Below, piece by piece: positions 21,759 through 32,487 of a DNA stretch of 64,000 nucleotides. The stretch is from Sphaerosporella brunnea. Lineage: Eukaryota > Ascomycota > Pezizomycetes > Pezizales > Pyronemataceae. The notes beneath the pieces were generated by a model. The model was not told where the DNA came from, made no database searches, and saw only the letters and a list, made by a program, of their open reading frames with translations. The translations under genes were made by a program, and so were the position numbers. The stretch is from contig VXIS01000036.1 of the NCBI GenBank assembly GCA_008704415.1, positions 175,433 through 239,432 on the forward strand, read 5' to 3'. Position 1 is the stretch's first letter; every line of letters begins with the position of its first letter.

Positions 21759-22228
21759 ATCATTTGTTCGGCCTTCCACCTCTCGCAGAATCTAAAGAGA
21801 TAGCCGCGGTTTGCGTGGCGCCCCCCGTCCGCACCACCAGCATTCGTCATCCGTCCTCCTGTTCGTCCACAGCGGTCCCAATGTGGGCGAGCGAGGTTGT
21901 AGCGATCACTCGCGGTGTTCCGCAGCCTCCTTCGCTGGCTTGTCGGCGGCCTCGTTGTCAGGCCCTGCCCAATGGAAATCTCCGCTGCAAGAAACTGCAG
22001 TCGCATCGCATTACACGACAAGGTTCCACACCACCTCCACACGCAGCCAAACAAAAATCGCCAGCTGTGCCGTGAAACATGCCGACGCATGTAACTCAAC
22101 GAAAACAGTAAAAAAAAAAAAACAAAAAAAAAAAACAAATTCAAAATGCGCCAGGGTCGCAGTGAAGCGGTGAATGCCGTGATGCAGGGGGGCAACGCCG
22201 TTGGCAGCGGTTAGATGACAGATAAGTA

Positions 22229-22474
22229 CTCGACGGATTTTTAAGTATTGGGACACGCAGTTTACCCGGCACCCCTAACCCACGCGCGCCCCATCAAAAA
22301 CAGAGCACCGCAAAACACTTCTTCATTGCCAAGCGTCTTAGAGAATAGGTACCTAGTTTTGAGATTTTAAGTAAATTTTTTGGGCAAGAAACGGTGAAGA
22401 TATCATTTTTCAGGTGAGCTTTGGTTAGTGATGCCGGGTAAATTGCGTGTCCCAATACTTAAAAATCCGTCGAG
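22229..22474. mobile_element. TA-flanked MITE with about 45-bp inverted repeats
   Basis: The left end CTCGACGGATTTTTAAGTAT (22229) continues as an almost perfect inverted copy of the right end finishing ATCCGTCGAG (22474); both ends abut TA. There is no coding capacity. Confidence 0.8.
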
Positions 22475-22553
22475 TACCTATGTAATTAATTAATTGCTCG
22501 AATAGGAATAGAGTCCCGCACACATTCAGGTCACAAGAATTCCGGTCACTCAT

Positions 22554-22568
22554 TGTTTTCTCTCTCTC

Positions 22569-22600
<32 letters not shown>

Positions 22601-22619
22601 CTCTCCCCCCCCCCCCCCC
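22554..22619. repeat. CT-rich tract followed by poly-C
   Basis: This pyrimidine tract lies about 110 bp upstream of the ATG at 22726. Similar CT tracts precede the paralogous genes at 26475 and 35500, so it may be part of the family's promoter. Confidence 0.6.
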
Positions 22620-22725
22620 TTTCCTTCACTGGCATCTTCTTTGCTCCAAAGCTGGAAAACACCTCTTTACTTTCTGCACACGCCGTGGTCTTTGTTTTGC
22701 TATTGCAACTTCGATTCTGTCTGCA

Positions 22726-23282
22726 ATGTCGGCCGCAAAAACGCACGCTTTGCATCTTGAAGTTTCGTCAGGCGTTGACGCCGCAGATCCACAGTTGTTC
22801 GCCCTCAGCCAGGCGGCCGCTGCTCCTATCGACGTTATCACCGGTCCCACCGCCACTGCTGCTGAGGTGCCGGGGTCTCAGGCTGTGACCACCCATTCTG
22901 GCAGCGGCCTCACCATCCTTCGCTCCCCTACCCTCCACCCACCTACTATTCCGACGGCGGCGTCTGATGCCGCCATGGTGGAGGATCCTACGGTGGAGCA
23001 GGACTCTGCTTGCACACGTCTCGCCGCAGCCTCGGTCGCGCATACTTCTTTGGTTCCTATCACCCACAATCCATCTCCATCCACCCTTCAGCCTCAGGCT
23101 ACTTCCATCGAAGTTGCGGGTATGTCCACTCTACTATCTACTTGATGGACCTTATGCAACTGGAATACTGACCTCTGCTCTGCTGGGCCACAGATGCTAC
23201 CGCGCGTGGTGGGAGCTACGCTCTTGTCCGGTGGTTTTTGGAGGGGAAGATGGAGGCGCCTTGGTGTGGGTTGCCGGTGTGA
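22726..23282 (+). CDS. Short spliced gene, VRWFLE family, copy A
   Basis: Exon 1 22726-23119 and exon 2 23194-23282 give 160 residues. The 74-nt intron has GTATGT, a TACTGAC branch site and CACAG. The protein is Ser/Thr/Ala/Pro-rich with no predicted membrane segment. Conserved blocks shared with the copy at 35500 are DVIT(G/S)P near residue 45, PSP.LQP.ATS.EVA at the end of exon 1, and exon 2 reading SY(A/S)LVRWFLE(G/E)KM(E/D)APW. I do not recognise any domain. Exon 2 is the best-conserved part and its intron position is identical in both copies. The family could be a multicopy host gene or cargo of a mobile element; the surroundings are all transposons. Frame, splice sites and stop are intact. 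Confidence 0.55.
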
Positions 23283-23846
23283 GGTTTGTCTGTGGCTGTG
23301 GGTTGGTGTGGTTATTTTGTTGTGGTTTAGGGAAGTGTAGGTGTAGGGAGACGCCCGAGAGTGAGAGTAGTGTGGACAAAGGAATGCTGATTTATAGCCA
23401 AAAACAACCAATACCTGGTCATAAGTCTTCGTGGTTCGCTAGTTTTCGTGGCTTTCCTGTGGCGTTCTCACCACGGATTCAGGCTGGTGAGCCCTGGCAC
23501 GATTTTTTTGTTGTAGTATTCTACTGAGCGTATACTTATGGGTAAAGCGAACTCTTAAACGTAAGAAAGTTGAGCGCTCGTATTGACATATCTAGCTTTT
23601 ATCCTCTGAACGGCTACACACCAGTCTTTTGCCAACCGATGGCCATGGCGCATAACTAACTGGACATTATATGGCTTCAACAAACCAGCCATTCATATGA
23701 GAGCATTTCCTCCAGCAGTGGTCCTCCAAGATCTACCATTTCCCATCCTGCCTTGTTGAGGGCTTTACAGGGGCGTTTGGGTAAACCGTGATGGGGTGCC
23801 TCAGCCACCTCTTCGTGATCCGCCATTTCGCTTTGGCGTGCATGCA

Positions 23847-24339
23847 TTTTTTTCGTTTTAATCATATTGTATTCGGCCGCTTGCGGCCATGACATATGTA
23901 CAAGAGAAGAGACTATGCTACACCTTGGGTCGGAGCCTACTGCGGCCCTTCTAAGGAGATAGAGACAAGGAAATCGCACCAAGTATATGAGCCGCACCAA
24001 GGAGATTCGTCAAGGGAGAAGCGCGCTTAACCGGTCCAGTGAAGGTATGGACCGGTAGGGGCCTTGCCTACTCGCAGTTGGTAAAAACGTGATGCGAGGG
24101 CCTTCCTAGCCTTAATCGCGATGGGATCGGCCATTCTTTGTAGTATCCCTTGGGCTTGCAGTGCGTGTTCAGCCTTGGCCTCGGTGACTCTGCGGCTGAT
24201 CGGAGCAAGCGACGCGGTGTGGAGGAGGCCATCTGCGAGGGGCCTCGTGCGGCCCCCCGCTGCCTCCTTCGCCGCCTGATCCGCCAGTTCGTTGCCTGGG
24301 ACGTTGACGTGGCCCGGTACCCAGTGGTGATCAACTGGC
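23847..24339 (-). mobile_element. 5'-truncated LINE with 10-bp target duplication
   Basis: Read on the minus strand it starts inside RNase H (HWVPGHV.VPGNELADQAAKEAA), continues to a FYQLRVGKAPTGPYL block and stops soon after, lacking the zinc-finger region of sister copies. It then has a 3' UTR with hairpin GGCCGCAAGCGGCC and the tail AATACAATATGATTAAAAC. The duplication CGTGCATGCA flanks it at 23837-23846 and 24340-24349. Confidence 0.8.
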
Positions 24340-25123
24340 CGTGCATGCAGGTGTGCAGGTATGCTTCAAATGGCACAGGGGTCAGAGAATGCGATCTGAA
24401 ACTGGGGTACGGATGGCCCCGATTTCCCGCTCGCCACACCAAAATACATGCGGGCGTTACGCGGAAAATAAAGGAACAATGAACACCGCTGGATCCGATC
24501 AGGGATATATATATATATATATTTTTCAGGACGCCATTAAAGCGCTGCAAGCCGCGCTCTTTGCTCTCAAGCTGTAAGGCGTGGTGCTGCCCCTGCTGTT
24601 TGAGAACTTCTTTGAAGGCAAGGCATATGTCGTCGTTGTTGGGGGGGGGGGGGTGGGGTTCCAGGTTCCAGTGCAGCTGCTACAACCTCTAGCTGCTGGA
24701 GGTGTAAGTTTCCCCGAAGTTGACAAGTAGGCATCGCCAGGTTGTTGAGAACGGGCGTTGCTTCGGATGTTGGCGTTGCGGTTGTCGGTGCTCACTTTGC
24801 TCCTCAGAGAATATACTCGAGCTTAAGCTACGCAAGCGGGTCGGAGGCAAGTTGCTCTGCCTGCATGCGATACTGCGCTGCGCTCTTTTTTTTGAGCATG
24901 CATAGGTGTGCAATCCCCGTTGTATCACTCTACCCACACGGTTCGGGATATACGATGCGAGCGGAAACCTACAATGCGGTTTGCCAACCTACAATGCCAC
25001 CGACCGGTGCCCGGTTTACCAACCTACAATGCCACCGAGCGGTTTACCATGCCGCACGGCGCAATACCCACAGCTGGAATAGGAATAGCGTGGCGCACAC
25101 CACGGCGGAGCATTGCTTTTTTT

Positions 25124-25550
25124 CAGTGTTCTCAGCCAGTCAGCCCGGCCGGCTGCGTTGGCGGATGTGGGCGGACCCGAAGCTCGGCTGGCTGTTTAGG
25201 CTGCGGAAATCGTGGGCTGGCTGTTTAGGCTGCCGCCCGCGACGGAGACCACAATGACGACAAAATACGACCACCATGATATCAACTACTGCTATGGAAT
25301 GAAAAGCACATAAAGATGCTCGCCGTTGGAAATGACGACTAGGAGGGAATCACTAGATCGTAGTTTACTATAACATTACAGATCCCGATGAGTTTATCGG
25401 CGCCGATTGAACCCCGCCACTCGCAGTGGCCGTTCTTCACCGGGAATCACTCAAAGCCCTGGCAGCCGAGCTGGCCCGACAACGGGCTGGGCCGTTCGGG
25501 CTGATGCAAAAAGCCCGCCCGGCTGTTTCGGCTGGCTACTGAGAACACTG
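25124..25550. mobile_element. Non-autonomous hAT element
   Basis: The ends CAGTGTTCTCAGCCAG (25124) and inverted GGCTGGCTACTGAGAACACTG-type (25550) are flanked by near-identical 8-mers CTTTTTTT (25116-25123) and CTTTGTTT (25551-25558). Many GGCTGG/CCAGCC motifs occur near both ends. It lies at the A-rich 3' end of the LINE that starts at 25551. Confidence 0.8.
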
Positions 25551-26340
25551 CTTTGTTTGGTTGGAATCAGGTTCATTGTCTGTATGCGAGCGCGAACGAT
25601 CATGACAGACTCCCTACACATCCCCGCCCTTATCCTGTCCGCCCCCTCCTCATTGATGTGATCCCATGGGTCAACTGCGGCCACCCAACCACCAGAAAAG
25701 GAAAAATATAGTACAGACGACAAAGGAAAGAAACATGCCCGTAACAACGGAACAGAAAAAAGAAAGCCATGGCCACCAGAGCCGAAGTCACTCCTCCCCC
25801 TCTGACTCTCTCCAGACGGTGACGGCGAATCATCCTCCTCCACCACGGATTGCCCAACCTTTGTATCCCGCAGAAACTGCAGAATATGCGGGGTGGCCTT
25901 CTCCTCCCGAAACAGCTCCGCGATCGACCGCCACCGCCACCCACGGTGCTTCCATCCAAGCTCTTTCTCCACAGAGCGCCAAAGCGCGCGAATCTGTGGC
26001 TGCCACCTGTCGCGCTCCTTAAAGAGGTGCTCCCTTGCCTGCCGCTTGCCTGAGAGGCAAAACCAACACTCGTCAGAGCCCCTCTTGTGAAGTTTCTCCT
26101 TGAGATAGGGTGCTGTAATTGCATGCCCGGTGCGGAGTTGATAGTACCGGGATGCCAGCGCATTTCTCTCCTTTTTGAGAGCTGGCCGAAAGCCAGTCTC
26201 CTTGCGCGGAGCGTAGGATGAGCAGAGGCTCGTACTTTCACGGATCCATTGCCTGGTGCCGTGGCTCCGAGGCTCTGAGGCCTTAGGTTGCGAGGGGCAG
26301 GGGTACAATGGATCGTGAGACATCTTCTGCAAGGCCGCTG
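25551..26340 (-). mobile_element. LINE fragment, CWFC subfamily
   Basis: The minus-strand frame (26332 to about 25790) has ALASRYYQLRTGHAITAPYLKEKL, then a CCHC-like CWFCLSGKRQAREHLFKE (the last Cys is replaced by Arg here), then ILQFLRDTKVG. These match the C-terminal end of fungal LINE ORF2 after RNase H. The 3' UTR ends with a CTGTCATGATCGTTCGCGC block also found at about 27555 (minus). The reverse transcriptase domain is absent, so it is 5'-truncated. Confidence 0.7.
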
Positions 26341-26474
26341 GAATACAAGGAATGTACTAGAGCTCGCACCGCGGAGGATAAAAAGCTCTCGCTCTCTCTC
26401 CCTTCAAACCTTCACTGGCATCTTCTTTATTCACACAGTCTTTGTTTACTACTGCACCTTCGATTATGTCCGCC

Positions 26475-27220
26475 ATGTCGCCCGCAAAAACCCACGCTGT
26501 GCATCTTCAAGTCTCGTCAGGCTTTGACGCCGATGCTCCGTCAAGCCATCCACAGTCGTCCGCCCTCAGCCAGGCTGCTGCTTCTATCGACGTTATCACC
26601 AGCCCCACCGCCAATGCTGCTGAGGTACCCGAGACTCAGGCTATGAAGAGGATAGGAAAGGAGGTATCAGACACTTGCCGCTGGTGTAAGAGTGGAAAGA
26701 GAGAGACACGGGGACATTTGTTTGGAGAATGTGACGCGTTTGATCGGGAGCGGAAGGTACTCTATGCTGAAATCCGCAAGGAGTGTAAGCTCAAGGGGAA
26801 GGTCCACTGGCCGGTAAGAAAAGTCTTTCAGCGAGAGGAGGCGTCGAATGCGGTCCTGCGGTTTATGAAAGACACTGGGATAGGATTTAAGGTCCCATAG
26901 GGGGGATACTAAATTGGATTTATTTAGGGGAGGGGACGGTACGGTTTCCTTGGCCTGTTTGTGCGTTTATCTGTTTGTTTGGTTGGCCTGGAGGGTGTGG
27001 TACCGAGCCTAGCTGGAATAGGGAGGCCCCATTAGGGTGGGTTGAAGCCTGGCGGAGGCCCATCGGGGATAGGAGTTAAGGGGCGGGTAGTGTGGAGGAA
27101 TTTCCTTTGTCCAGCATGGGCCTAGAGGCCCAGTATCTGATGTATGATAACAACAACAACAACAACGACTCAGGCTATGACCACCCATTCCCGCAAGGCC
27201 CTGACAATGGCCGCACCATC
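26475..27220 (+). pseudogene. VRWFLE-family copy B, disrupted by a LINE
   Basis: Positions 26400-26646 match copy A closely (same leader, MSPAKTHAVHLQVSSG, IDVITSPTA). At 26646 the gene is cut by a LINE. After the LINE, 27167-27220 resumes the same gene (ACCACCCATTC..CCGCACCATCCT as in copy A near 22885-22920). Everything after about 27220, including the conserved exon 2, is gone. A leader with GATAAAAAGCTC lies at about 26377. Confidence 0.75.
26647..27166 (+). mobile_element. 5'-truncated LINE inserted into VRWFLE copy B
   Basis: The 520-bp insertion encodes only the ORF2 end, with a CRWCKSGKRETRGHLFGEC zinc finger and FMKDTGIGFKVP stop (26900). Its 3' UTR ends in the perfect hairpin GGGCCTAGAGGCCC (27118-27131), then TGTATGAT and five AAC repeats. 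A perfect 14-bp duplication GACTCAGGCTATGA flanks it at 26633-26646 and 27167-27180. Confidence 0.92.
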
Positions 27221-27224
27221 CTCC

Positions 27225-27420
27225 AAAGAGCAAATAGAAAATGGTTGAAAGTGGGTCAACTTTGTCGATTTTGTATGGGAGCCCAAATGGCTTAGTAAAC
27301 TGGTATAATTACCATATCCGGTAACATGAGTGCGAGTCCATGAAGAAACCTCATTCACAACGCCGGCAATATGCCCCTAAAACAAAAGAACACACAAAAC
27401 GACGTTATTCTTTTGCAAAT
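27225..27420 (-). repeat. Dispersed non-coding repeat R3, copy 1
   Basis: On the minus strand this reads GAGGTTTCTTCATGGACTCG then a CCGGATATG block and GTTGACCCACTTTCAACC. The same order occurs on the plus strand at 41095-41275. There is no coding motif. Confidence 0.65.
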
Positions 27421-27499
27421 TCCGCCCCCCCCCCCCAAAAGCTCGCCGGAAGCGTCCCTGCGGGGCTCAGAAAGGGCATTTTTTTTTGGTGGGCTGAAC

Positions 27500-27570
27500 T
27501 ACTTTTGTTTGTACATAATCAGGTTTATTGTCGGCATGCGCCCGCGAACAATCATGACAGAAGGGCTGAA
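27500..27570 (-). mobile_element. LINE 3' end fragment, CWFC subfamily
   Basis: The minus strand reads CTGTCATGATTGTTCGCGGG and continues to an ACAAACAAAAG-type end, matching the 3' end of the LINE at 25551-25610. No coding part remains. Confidence 0.5.
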
Positions 27571-28079
27571 CTACTCAAACCGAATATCACAGCGCTCAGG
27601 AACTGTCCCCGACCATAGATTTGGCTTTCCCTCACCCTCTCCATGAGGACCTCAATCGCCACTTGAGCCCGGGCCACCACAGACTCAGGACTCTTCGCGC
27701 TGAATAAATAGCACAGCCGAATGGTGGTGGTGGAAAGGCGTGATTTCTGGGAGTCGAAGACGCCTGTTGTGGTTAGGTATGAAATTAGGGGGATCCGGCA
27801 GGATTGAGGCAGCTGCCGCCGGCGCCGGGTGGATGCGAAGAGGTGATTTGCGGAGAGCGAGCTGAGCGTGAACCGCAGCAACATAAATTTAGAGTTCATG
27901 CTGCGAGCCTCAGAGTCAAGGCAGCGGGAGTTCTGCTTAACGGCCCTCAGTGAACCCACAAATAACATCCTCGCATGCACCCAGTTGCCGGCAGCAGCAG
28001 CCTCAGAAACTCAAATCCTGACAAAACCCCTATTAAGCTTAGGCTGTCGGGCAATTCCTTGCAAGTGCGGTGGTGACTT

Positions 28080-28490
28080 ATCACCTTGGCACGAGTATGT
28101 ACCTTTCAGCCCACACTTGCTGAACTGCCATTTTTTCGGTTCAATATAAATGCCAGCCACCCTTTCCCATAACTTGAACCTGAGTTTTGTTTTGTTTTGT
28201 TTTTTTGTGGTTGCGGTTTTGGTTGGTTGTGGATGTTGTACTGATCCCGATGTGTCGTCATTCGTTGAGTGCGCCTCACGCATTTGGGCACTAAGATATG
28301 TGGAAATGATAACATGGAACGGCACAACGCGGCATTTCTTGGGGCGAAGATTTTCCACTCAAAGCGCTGGCGGCCGCTTTCCTCTTGTTTTGCGGTGCAA
28401 ATACTTCCGGCGACCAGTTGCGTGTGGCTACATAGCGTCTGGCTGCATATATATGTGGCGTCTAGCTGGCCATTGTCGTATATTGTCCTG
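28080..28490 (+). repeat. Dispersed repeat family X, degenerate copy
   Basis: It shares CACCTTGGCACGAGTATGT, ATAACATGGA(A/G)CGGCAC, AATACTTCCGGC and CATATATGTGG with 41625-42420 in the same order, with many substitutions. No protein motif is seen. Confidence 0.55.
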
Positions 28491-28863
28491 ATTTTTTGAC
28501 CACCTGGTGTTTGTAGCTGTGTGTTTGTGACAGGCCTGGACAGAGCGACGGCGCCCTGTTCTTTTCCGGGGCAAACTGTTCAATACTTGTTGGGTGCATG
28601 TATGGTAACTCCAAAACCGAACAATTTTTGCCTGCAAAAATTTGACTATCTACAAGCGCCGTGCATGGGCTGTTTTTTGTTTTTTTGCGTGGGTAGATTA
28701 AAAAATGGGTAGTTTTTGACGGGAGCCTGTATGTATGCAGGATTTGTATGTAAGGACACCTGGAATAGGAATAGCGGGACGCATAGAAGACATTATTGAC
28801 ACAGACATGACAAGGGATTGCATAGCGTACCGGATCTACTCGTCAATAAGGAAGAGAGATAAG

Positions 28864-29122
28864 CAGTGTTCCTAATAGCCAGCCCGCCCGTCGGGCTGAT
28901 GCTGGGCTGCATGGGCTGATCGAAAAGACGGGCGGGCTGGCTTCCAGCGGATGCAGGGATCATGCGCGATGGGGAATGGAGCAACAGCTACAAGTTCACC
29001 TCAGTCGAAAGTGCTTGGTAGCCCAACAGCCAGCCCGTTGTGATTTTGAGACAGCCGGGCTGTTGCATTTTGGCAGCCCGCCCGCACAGCCGGGCTTTTT
29101 GGGCCGGCTATTAGGAACACTG
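28864..29122. mobile_element. Non-autonomous hAT MITE
   Basis: The ends CAGTGTTCCTAATAGCCAGC and GCCGGCTATTAGGAACACTG are inverted with 19 of 20 matches. A perfect 8-bp duplication GAGATAAG sits at 28856-28863 and 29123-29130. Length is 259 bp, with AGCCNGCCCG motifs near both ends. Confidence 0.93.
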
Positions 29123-29234
29123 GAGATAAGGTTGTGGCACAGTCACCGAGCCACCGTGGCTCACGCAACCGGACCCGTGGCGAAGTAACTGCGCCGCAAC
29201 CTTATCTCTCTTCTTTATTGACTAGTAGATTTGG

Positions 29235-30096
29235 TTTGGTTTGTTTTGTTTTAATCATATTGTATTCGGCCGCTTGCGGCCATGACATATGTAGAAAGAA
29301 GAGACTATGCTACCCCTTCGGCAGAGCCGACTACTGAGGCCTGCGGCCCTTCTAAGGAAAAAGACCAAGGAAATCGCACCAAGGAAATCGCACCATGTAA
29401 TATAATCGCACCAAGGAAACTCGTGATATGTCATAAGCAAAGAGGTCTCAACTCAGGGTGCCTCTGTCAGGCCATGCCCCAACCTTGGTAGTACTTAGGA
29501 AATCCATAACGGCCCCCGTGCACCTGTCATCGGCGAGCAGAGCGGAGGTTGCCGTAGCTGGCCACCGCTTCTGCCCTCCCCTTTTTGTATCCTCCGATAC
29601 CCTTTTCCAAAGCATCCTCTGCTCGTTTTTCCACCTTTTGCAAAACTTGAAGAGGTGGTCTCGTGTCTGGACGGCGCCGCTGTTGCACCACCAGCACTTG
29701 TCATTCGCCCGGCGGCCTGTCTTGAAGAGGTATGAGCCTGTGGGCGATTTGCCGGTGCGGAGCTGATAGAACCGAGCTGCCAGTGACTTCTTCGTTTTGG
29801 CCGCGACGACGTTGGGCCTCTTTCGCCGCCGGTAGTAGTTCTTAGTGGCGCAGTGCTTGGCCAAACATTGGTCCCTGTCACGGAGCTTGGCCGACGTGCT
29901 GGCTCTGGCGATGTAGGCGAGCGACGTGGTGGCGAGCACCTCGGGGGCTTCGACTGGCAACTGGCGGCGCACTTGGCGAGGCGGTCCGCTTGCTCGTTCA
30001 ATAGGTTTGGTAGTACTAGTGCGGTGCAACAGATGATTGCGATTCCAACTTTGTGCGACTGCAACTCATGTTGTGATTTGCCAGATCTGGTTGCTC
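29235..30096 (-). mobile_element. LINE fragment, CWWC subfamily
   Basis: The minus-strand frame 30029-29448 starts in the RNase H end and shows SLAARFYQLRTGKSPTGSYL, then CWWCNSGAVQTRDHLFKFC (CCHC), then FLSTTKVGAWPDRG. The 3' UTR ends at about 29240 with hairpin GGCCGCAAGCGGCC and AATACAATATGATTAAAAC. An overlapping frame reads NEQADRLAKCAA, the RNase H C-terminal block, so a frame change is present. No reverse transcriptase remains. Confidence 0.75.
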
Positions 30097-30108
30097 CCGC
30101 CACCCAGC

Positions 30109-30887
30109 TTTGTTTGTTTTAATCATCCTGTATTCGGCCGCTTGCGGCCATGACATGGGGGCTATATACACAGATCTACCCTTGAACCTCAAGTGTCCAC
30201 AGACGGGCGTGATCTGAAAGGCGCACCAAGGAAATTCGTAACTGATAGAGTGAGAAGGAGAGAAAGACAAAGGAAAGAAAGACAAAGGGAAAAGACATCA
30301 GTTTCCGATCATTCTCGTGACCTCTCCGGCCACTTTCCCACTTGTGTGCTACCCAGAAAGCCGAGGACGGCTTCAGTGCATCTTGCGTCCGCCAGAATTC
30401 TGGCTACAGGAGTAGAGGTTTTCTTCCAGCCCTCCTTATTGCCCTCTCTCGTCGCCGTACCAATTGTCTTCCACATAGCATCCTGCTCTTTTCGCCACTT
30501 GGCACATCTCTTCATGAGGTGCTCCCTGGTTTGCTTGGGTGCCTTGCGGCACCACCAGCACTTGTCGTCCGCTCTGCGGCCCGTCCACATAAGGTATGGG
30601 GCCGTAGGCGTCTTGTTCAAGCGGAGCTGATAGTAGCGGGATGCCAACGCCTTCGGAGCCTTCGCCGCCGCCTTGTCCCACTTTGCCTTGCGTCTGTAGT
30701 AGGACTTGGCTTTGATCTGTTGGCTGAGCCACCCGTTTCGGTCCTTTGATCTGGCGGCAGTAACCAGACGTCCGATGTGTGCGAGAGAGGTAACCTCAAT
30801 TTGCCAAGGCCGCAGCGAGAGACCAACTCGACAGACCACACACAATTGAGGTTACCTCTCTCGCACACATCGGACGTCTGGTTACTG
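30109..30887 (-). mobile_element. LINE insertion with 5' inverted duplication
   Basis: The minus-strand frame (30845-30309) has ALASRYYQLRLNKTPTAPYL, CWWCRKAPKQTREHLMKRC and FLGSTQVGKWPERS, followed by the hairpin/tail at about 30116-30150. The insertion is flanked by CCGCCACCCAGC at 30097-30108 and 30888-30899. At its 5' end a perfect 50-bp inverted repeat (30752-30801 and 30844-30893) overlaps the duplication by six bases. Confidence 0.85.
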
Positions 30888-30998
30888 CCGCCACCCAGCA
30901 TTTCCGCCCCACGTAACACTCTTTCAAAAAAAAAAAAAAGACTTAGGCTTTTGCACCATTTGTGTGTTTTATTGTCCGCATGCAACCCATGTAGAATA

Positions 30999-31413
30999 CG
31001 AGTCAACTGGTCACACGGTGCGCAGTCATTAGTATAGCGCCACTTAATGTAAAGTCATATGTATACGGTGTGCAGTCAGGGCGTATGTGTGTGAAACATG
31101 GCGCAGTAAAGTAAAGAAAGGAGGTAGTGGGTTGAAGTAGTAAAGTAAAGAAAGGAGGCAGTGGGTTGGGGTCGAGGAGGCAAGACCGTCTCACTTCACC
31201 GCTAGCACTCGCACGGATAAATACAATTCTATTCCATTTCACAACTATCTACAATGTGTACAGCAGCGTAGTCGCTCCGCTCCAGAATGGTAGAGCTAGC
31301 CAGTCGCATCGCTCCAAAATCCGACGGCCGGAAACTTAGGGTTGAGCCCCCACCGGTAGACGCCACCGGTAAACGCCACAGGAAAACGCCACACAAACTG
31401 CCCTATATAGTGC
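30999..31413 (+). repeat. Long inverted-repeat arm, left copy
   Basis: Its sequence is the inverted counterpart of 43238-43533: shared blocks are CACACGGTG.GCAGTCATTA, CTCCAGAATGGTAGAGCT, CCAAAATCCGACGG and GGAAAACGCCACAC. It contains an extra internal stretch with two 31-bp repeats (AGTAAAGTAAAGAAAGGAGG, about 31107-31168). It probably represents the end of a DNA transposon. Confidence 0.6.
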
Positions 31414-31977
31414 AGGCACTTATATACACCTCGTCCTCGTCCCCGATTGGTGGAGATGGGCGGAGATGGACGACCACAACCAAAGCCGTCGTCCCCGCGT
31501 CGGAAATCAGAGCAAAACAAGCATCAAGCACCCAAAGCAGATGCGCTCTGCAATCCAGTGCTTTCCGCTCTCACCGTTCTCGCCCTTGCGTGCTGGCTTT
31601 CAAAAATCGCCTCTATGGATTGTGAAAAGCTTGGACCAGCGAAAACAAGCATGGCCCCGCTATAGCCAGCTGCCAATACCTTAAAGCAATACCCTAAAGG
31701 TTATAATGTTTGCACAGAGAGCTCAGACCCGAGTCCTCTTTCGTCATGACTTTCAGCAAAGACACACCAAACTTGAATTCACAATGCCTGAGCTAGCTGC
31801 CTCCAAACTCTTATCCTACCTACACCAGCAATGGGCAGAGCGAGCAAACGAACCCTACGTCTACGACAAGCTGGTGCCATTGGCGTCGCCCGGAAGCGCA
31901 GGCGTCTCAACCATGGCGAATCTCTCGGCGGCAATGGTGAATCTCTCAGAGATGGCGATCCCTCGCCGGTGATGGCG

Positions 31978-32384
31978 GTTCTATCGGCGGCAACGCTGAA
32001 CAGTCGGATTGAGGAGATTGTCGAGGGTGCGGGACACCTAGTAATGTCCTATCCTAAGTTCCACTGCGAACTTAACTGGATCGAATATTACTGGGGCGCA
32101 TGCAAGCACTATGCCCTGAAGCACTGCGACTACACTCTGCCCGGTATTTAACACTTCCTCAGTAATGCAACAGTAGCTAACAGCCATCAGGTCTTATGGA
32201 GGTGGTCCCTGAAGCTCTGGAGTCTGTGAAGCCATCGCTTATTTTCAAGTACTGGCGACGAACGCAGCGTATTATCCAGGCATATATGGAAGGCGCCACC
32301 TTTGGAGACGAGAAGTACAGAGCGTGGGTCTATACCAGTCACCGGCGGGTCTCACAGCGAGAGCCAGGCGCAGATGGGCAATAA
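31978..32384 (+). pseudogene. Tc1/mariner-like DDE transposase, C-terminal part, spliced
   Basis: Exonic parts end at 32143 and resume at 32191. The protein reads IEEIVEGAGHLVMSYPKFHCELNWIEYYWG.. then YTLPG, then an intron (GTATTT, GCTAAC branch, ATCAG), then LMEVVPEAL and ends TSHRRVSQREPG. PKFHCELN.IE..WG is the block around the third catalytic residue in a DDE family widespread in fungi (IS630/Tc1-like). The N-terminal half with the first two Asp residues is missing or unrecognisable. Confidence 0.65.
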
Positions 32385-32487
32385 ATTGATTATTGGGGTC
32401 GCTCTGAACTTTGGTCCCCACCCTTTGACCACCGTCTACACCGTGTCCGCTGCTTACTTTCCGACGAAAATATCCATGCGAAAACTA

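Larger units (their letters stand above)
20571..22110 (-). mobile_element. LINE fragment (RNase H, zinc finger, 3' end), split by a hAT
   Basis: On the minus strand, 22075-21759 carries a broken RNase H end (a D-NEAADK-AKEAA type block) and a CWWC-type zinc-finger region ending RFCERWKAEQMI. The same protein resumes at 20879 with IPWKAVKDATEEGG and ends FLRTTKIGGWPDKGIM at 20718. The ending FLxxTKxGxWPD is shared with the LINE copies at 29.4 and 30.3 kb. The gap is exactly the hAT at 20880-21758 with its 8-bp duplication. Stops and frame changes show that the copy is dead. Confidence 0.75.
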
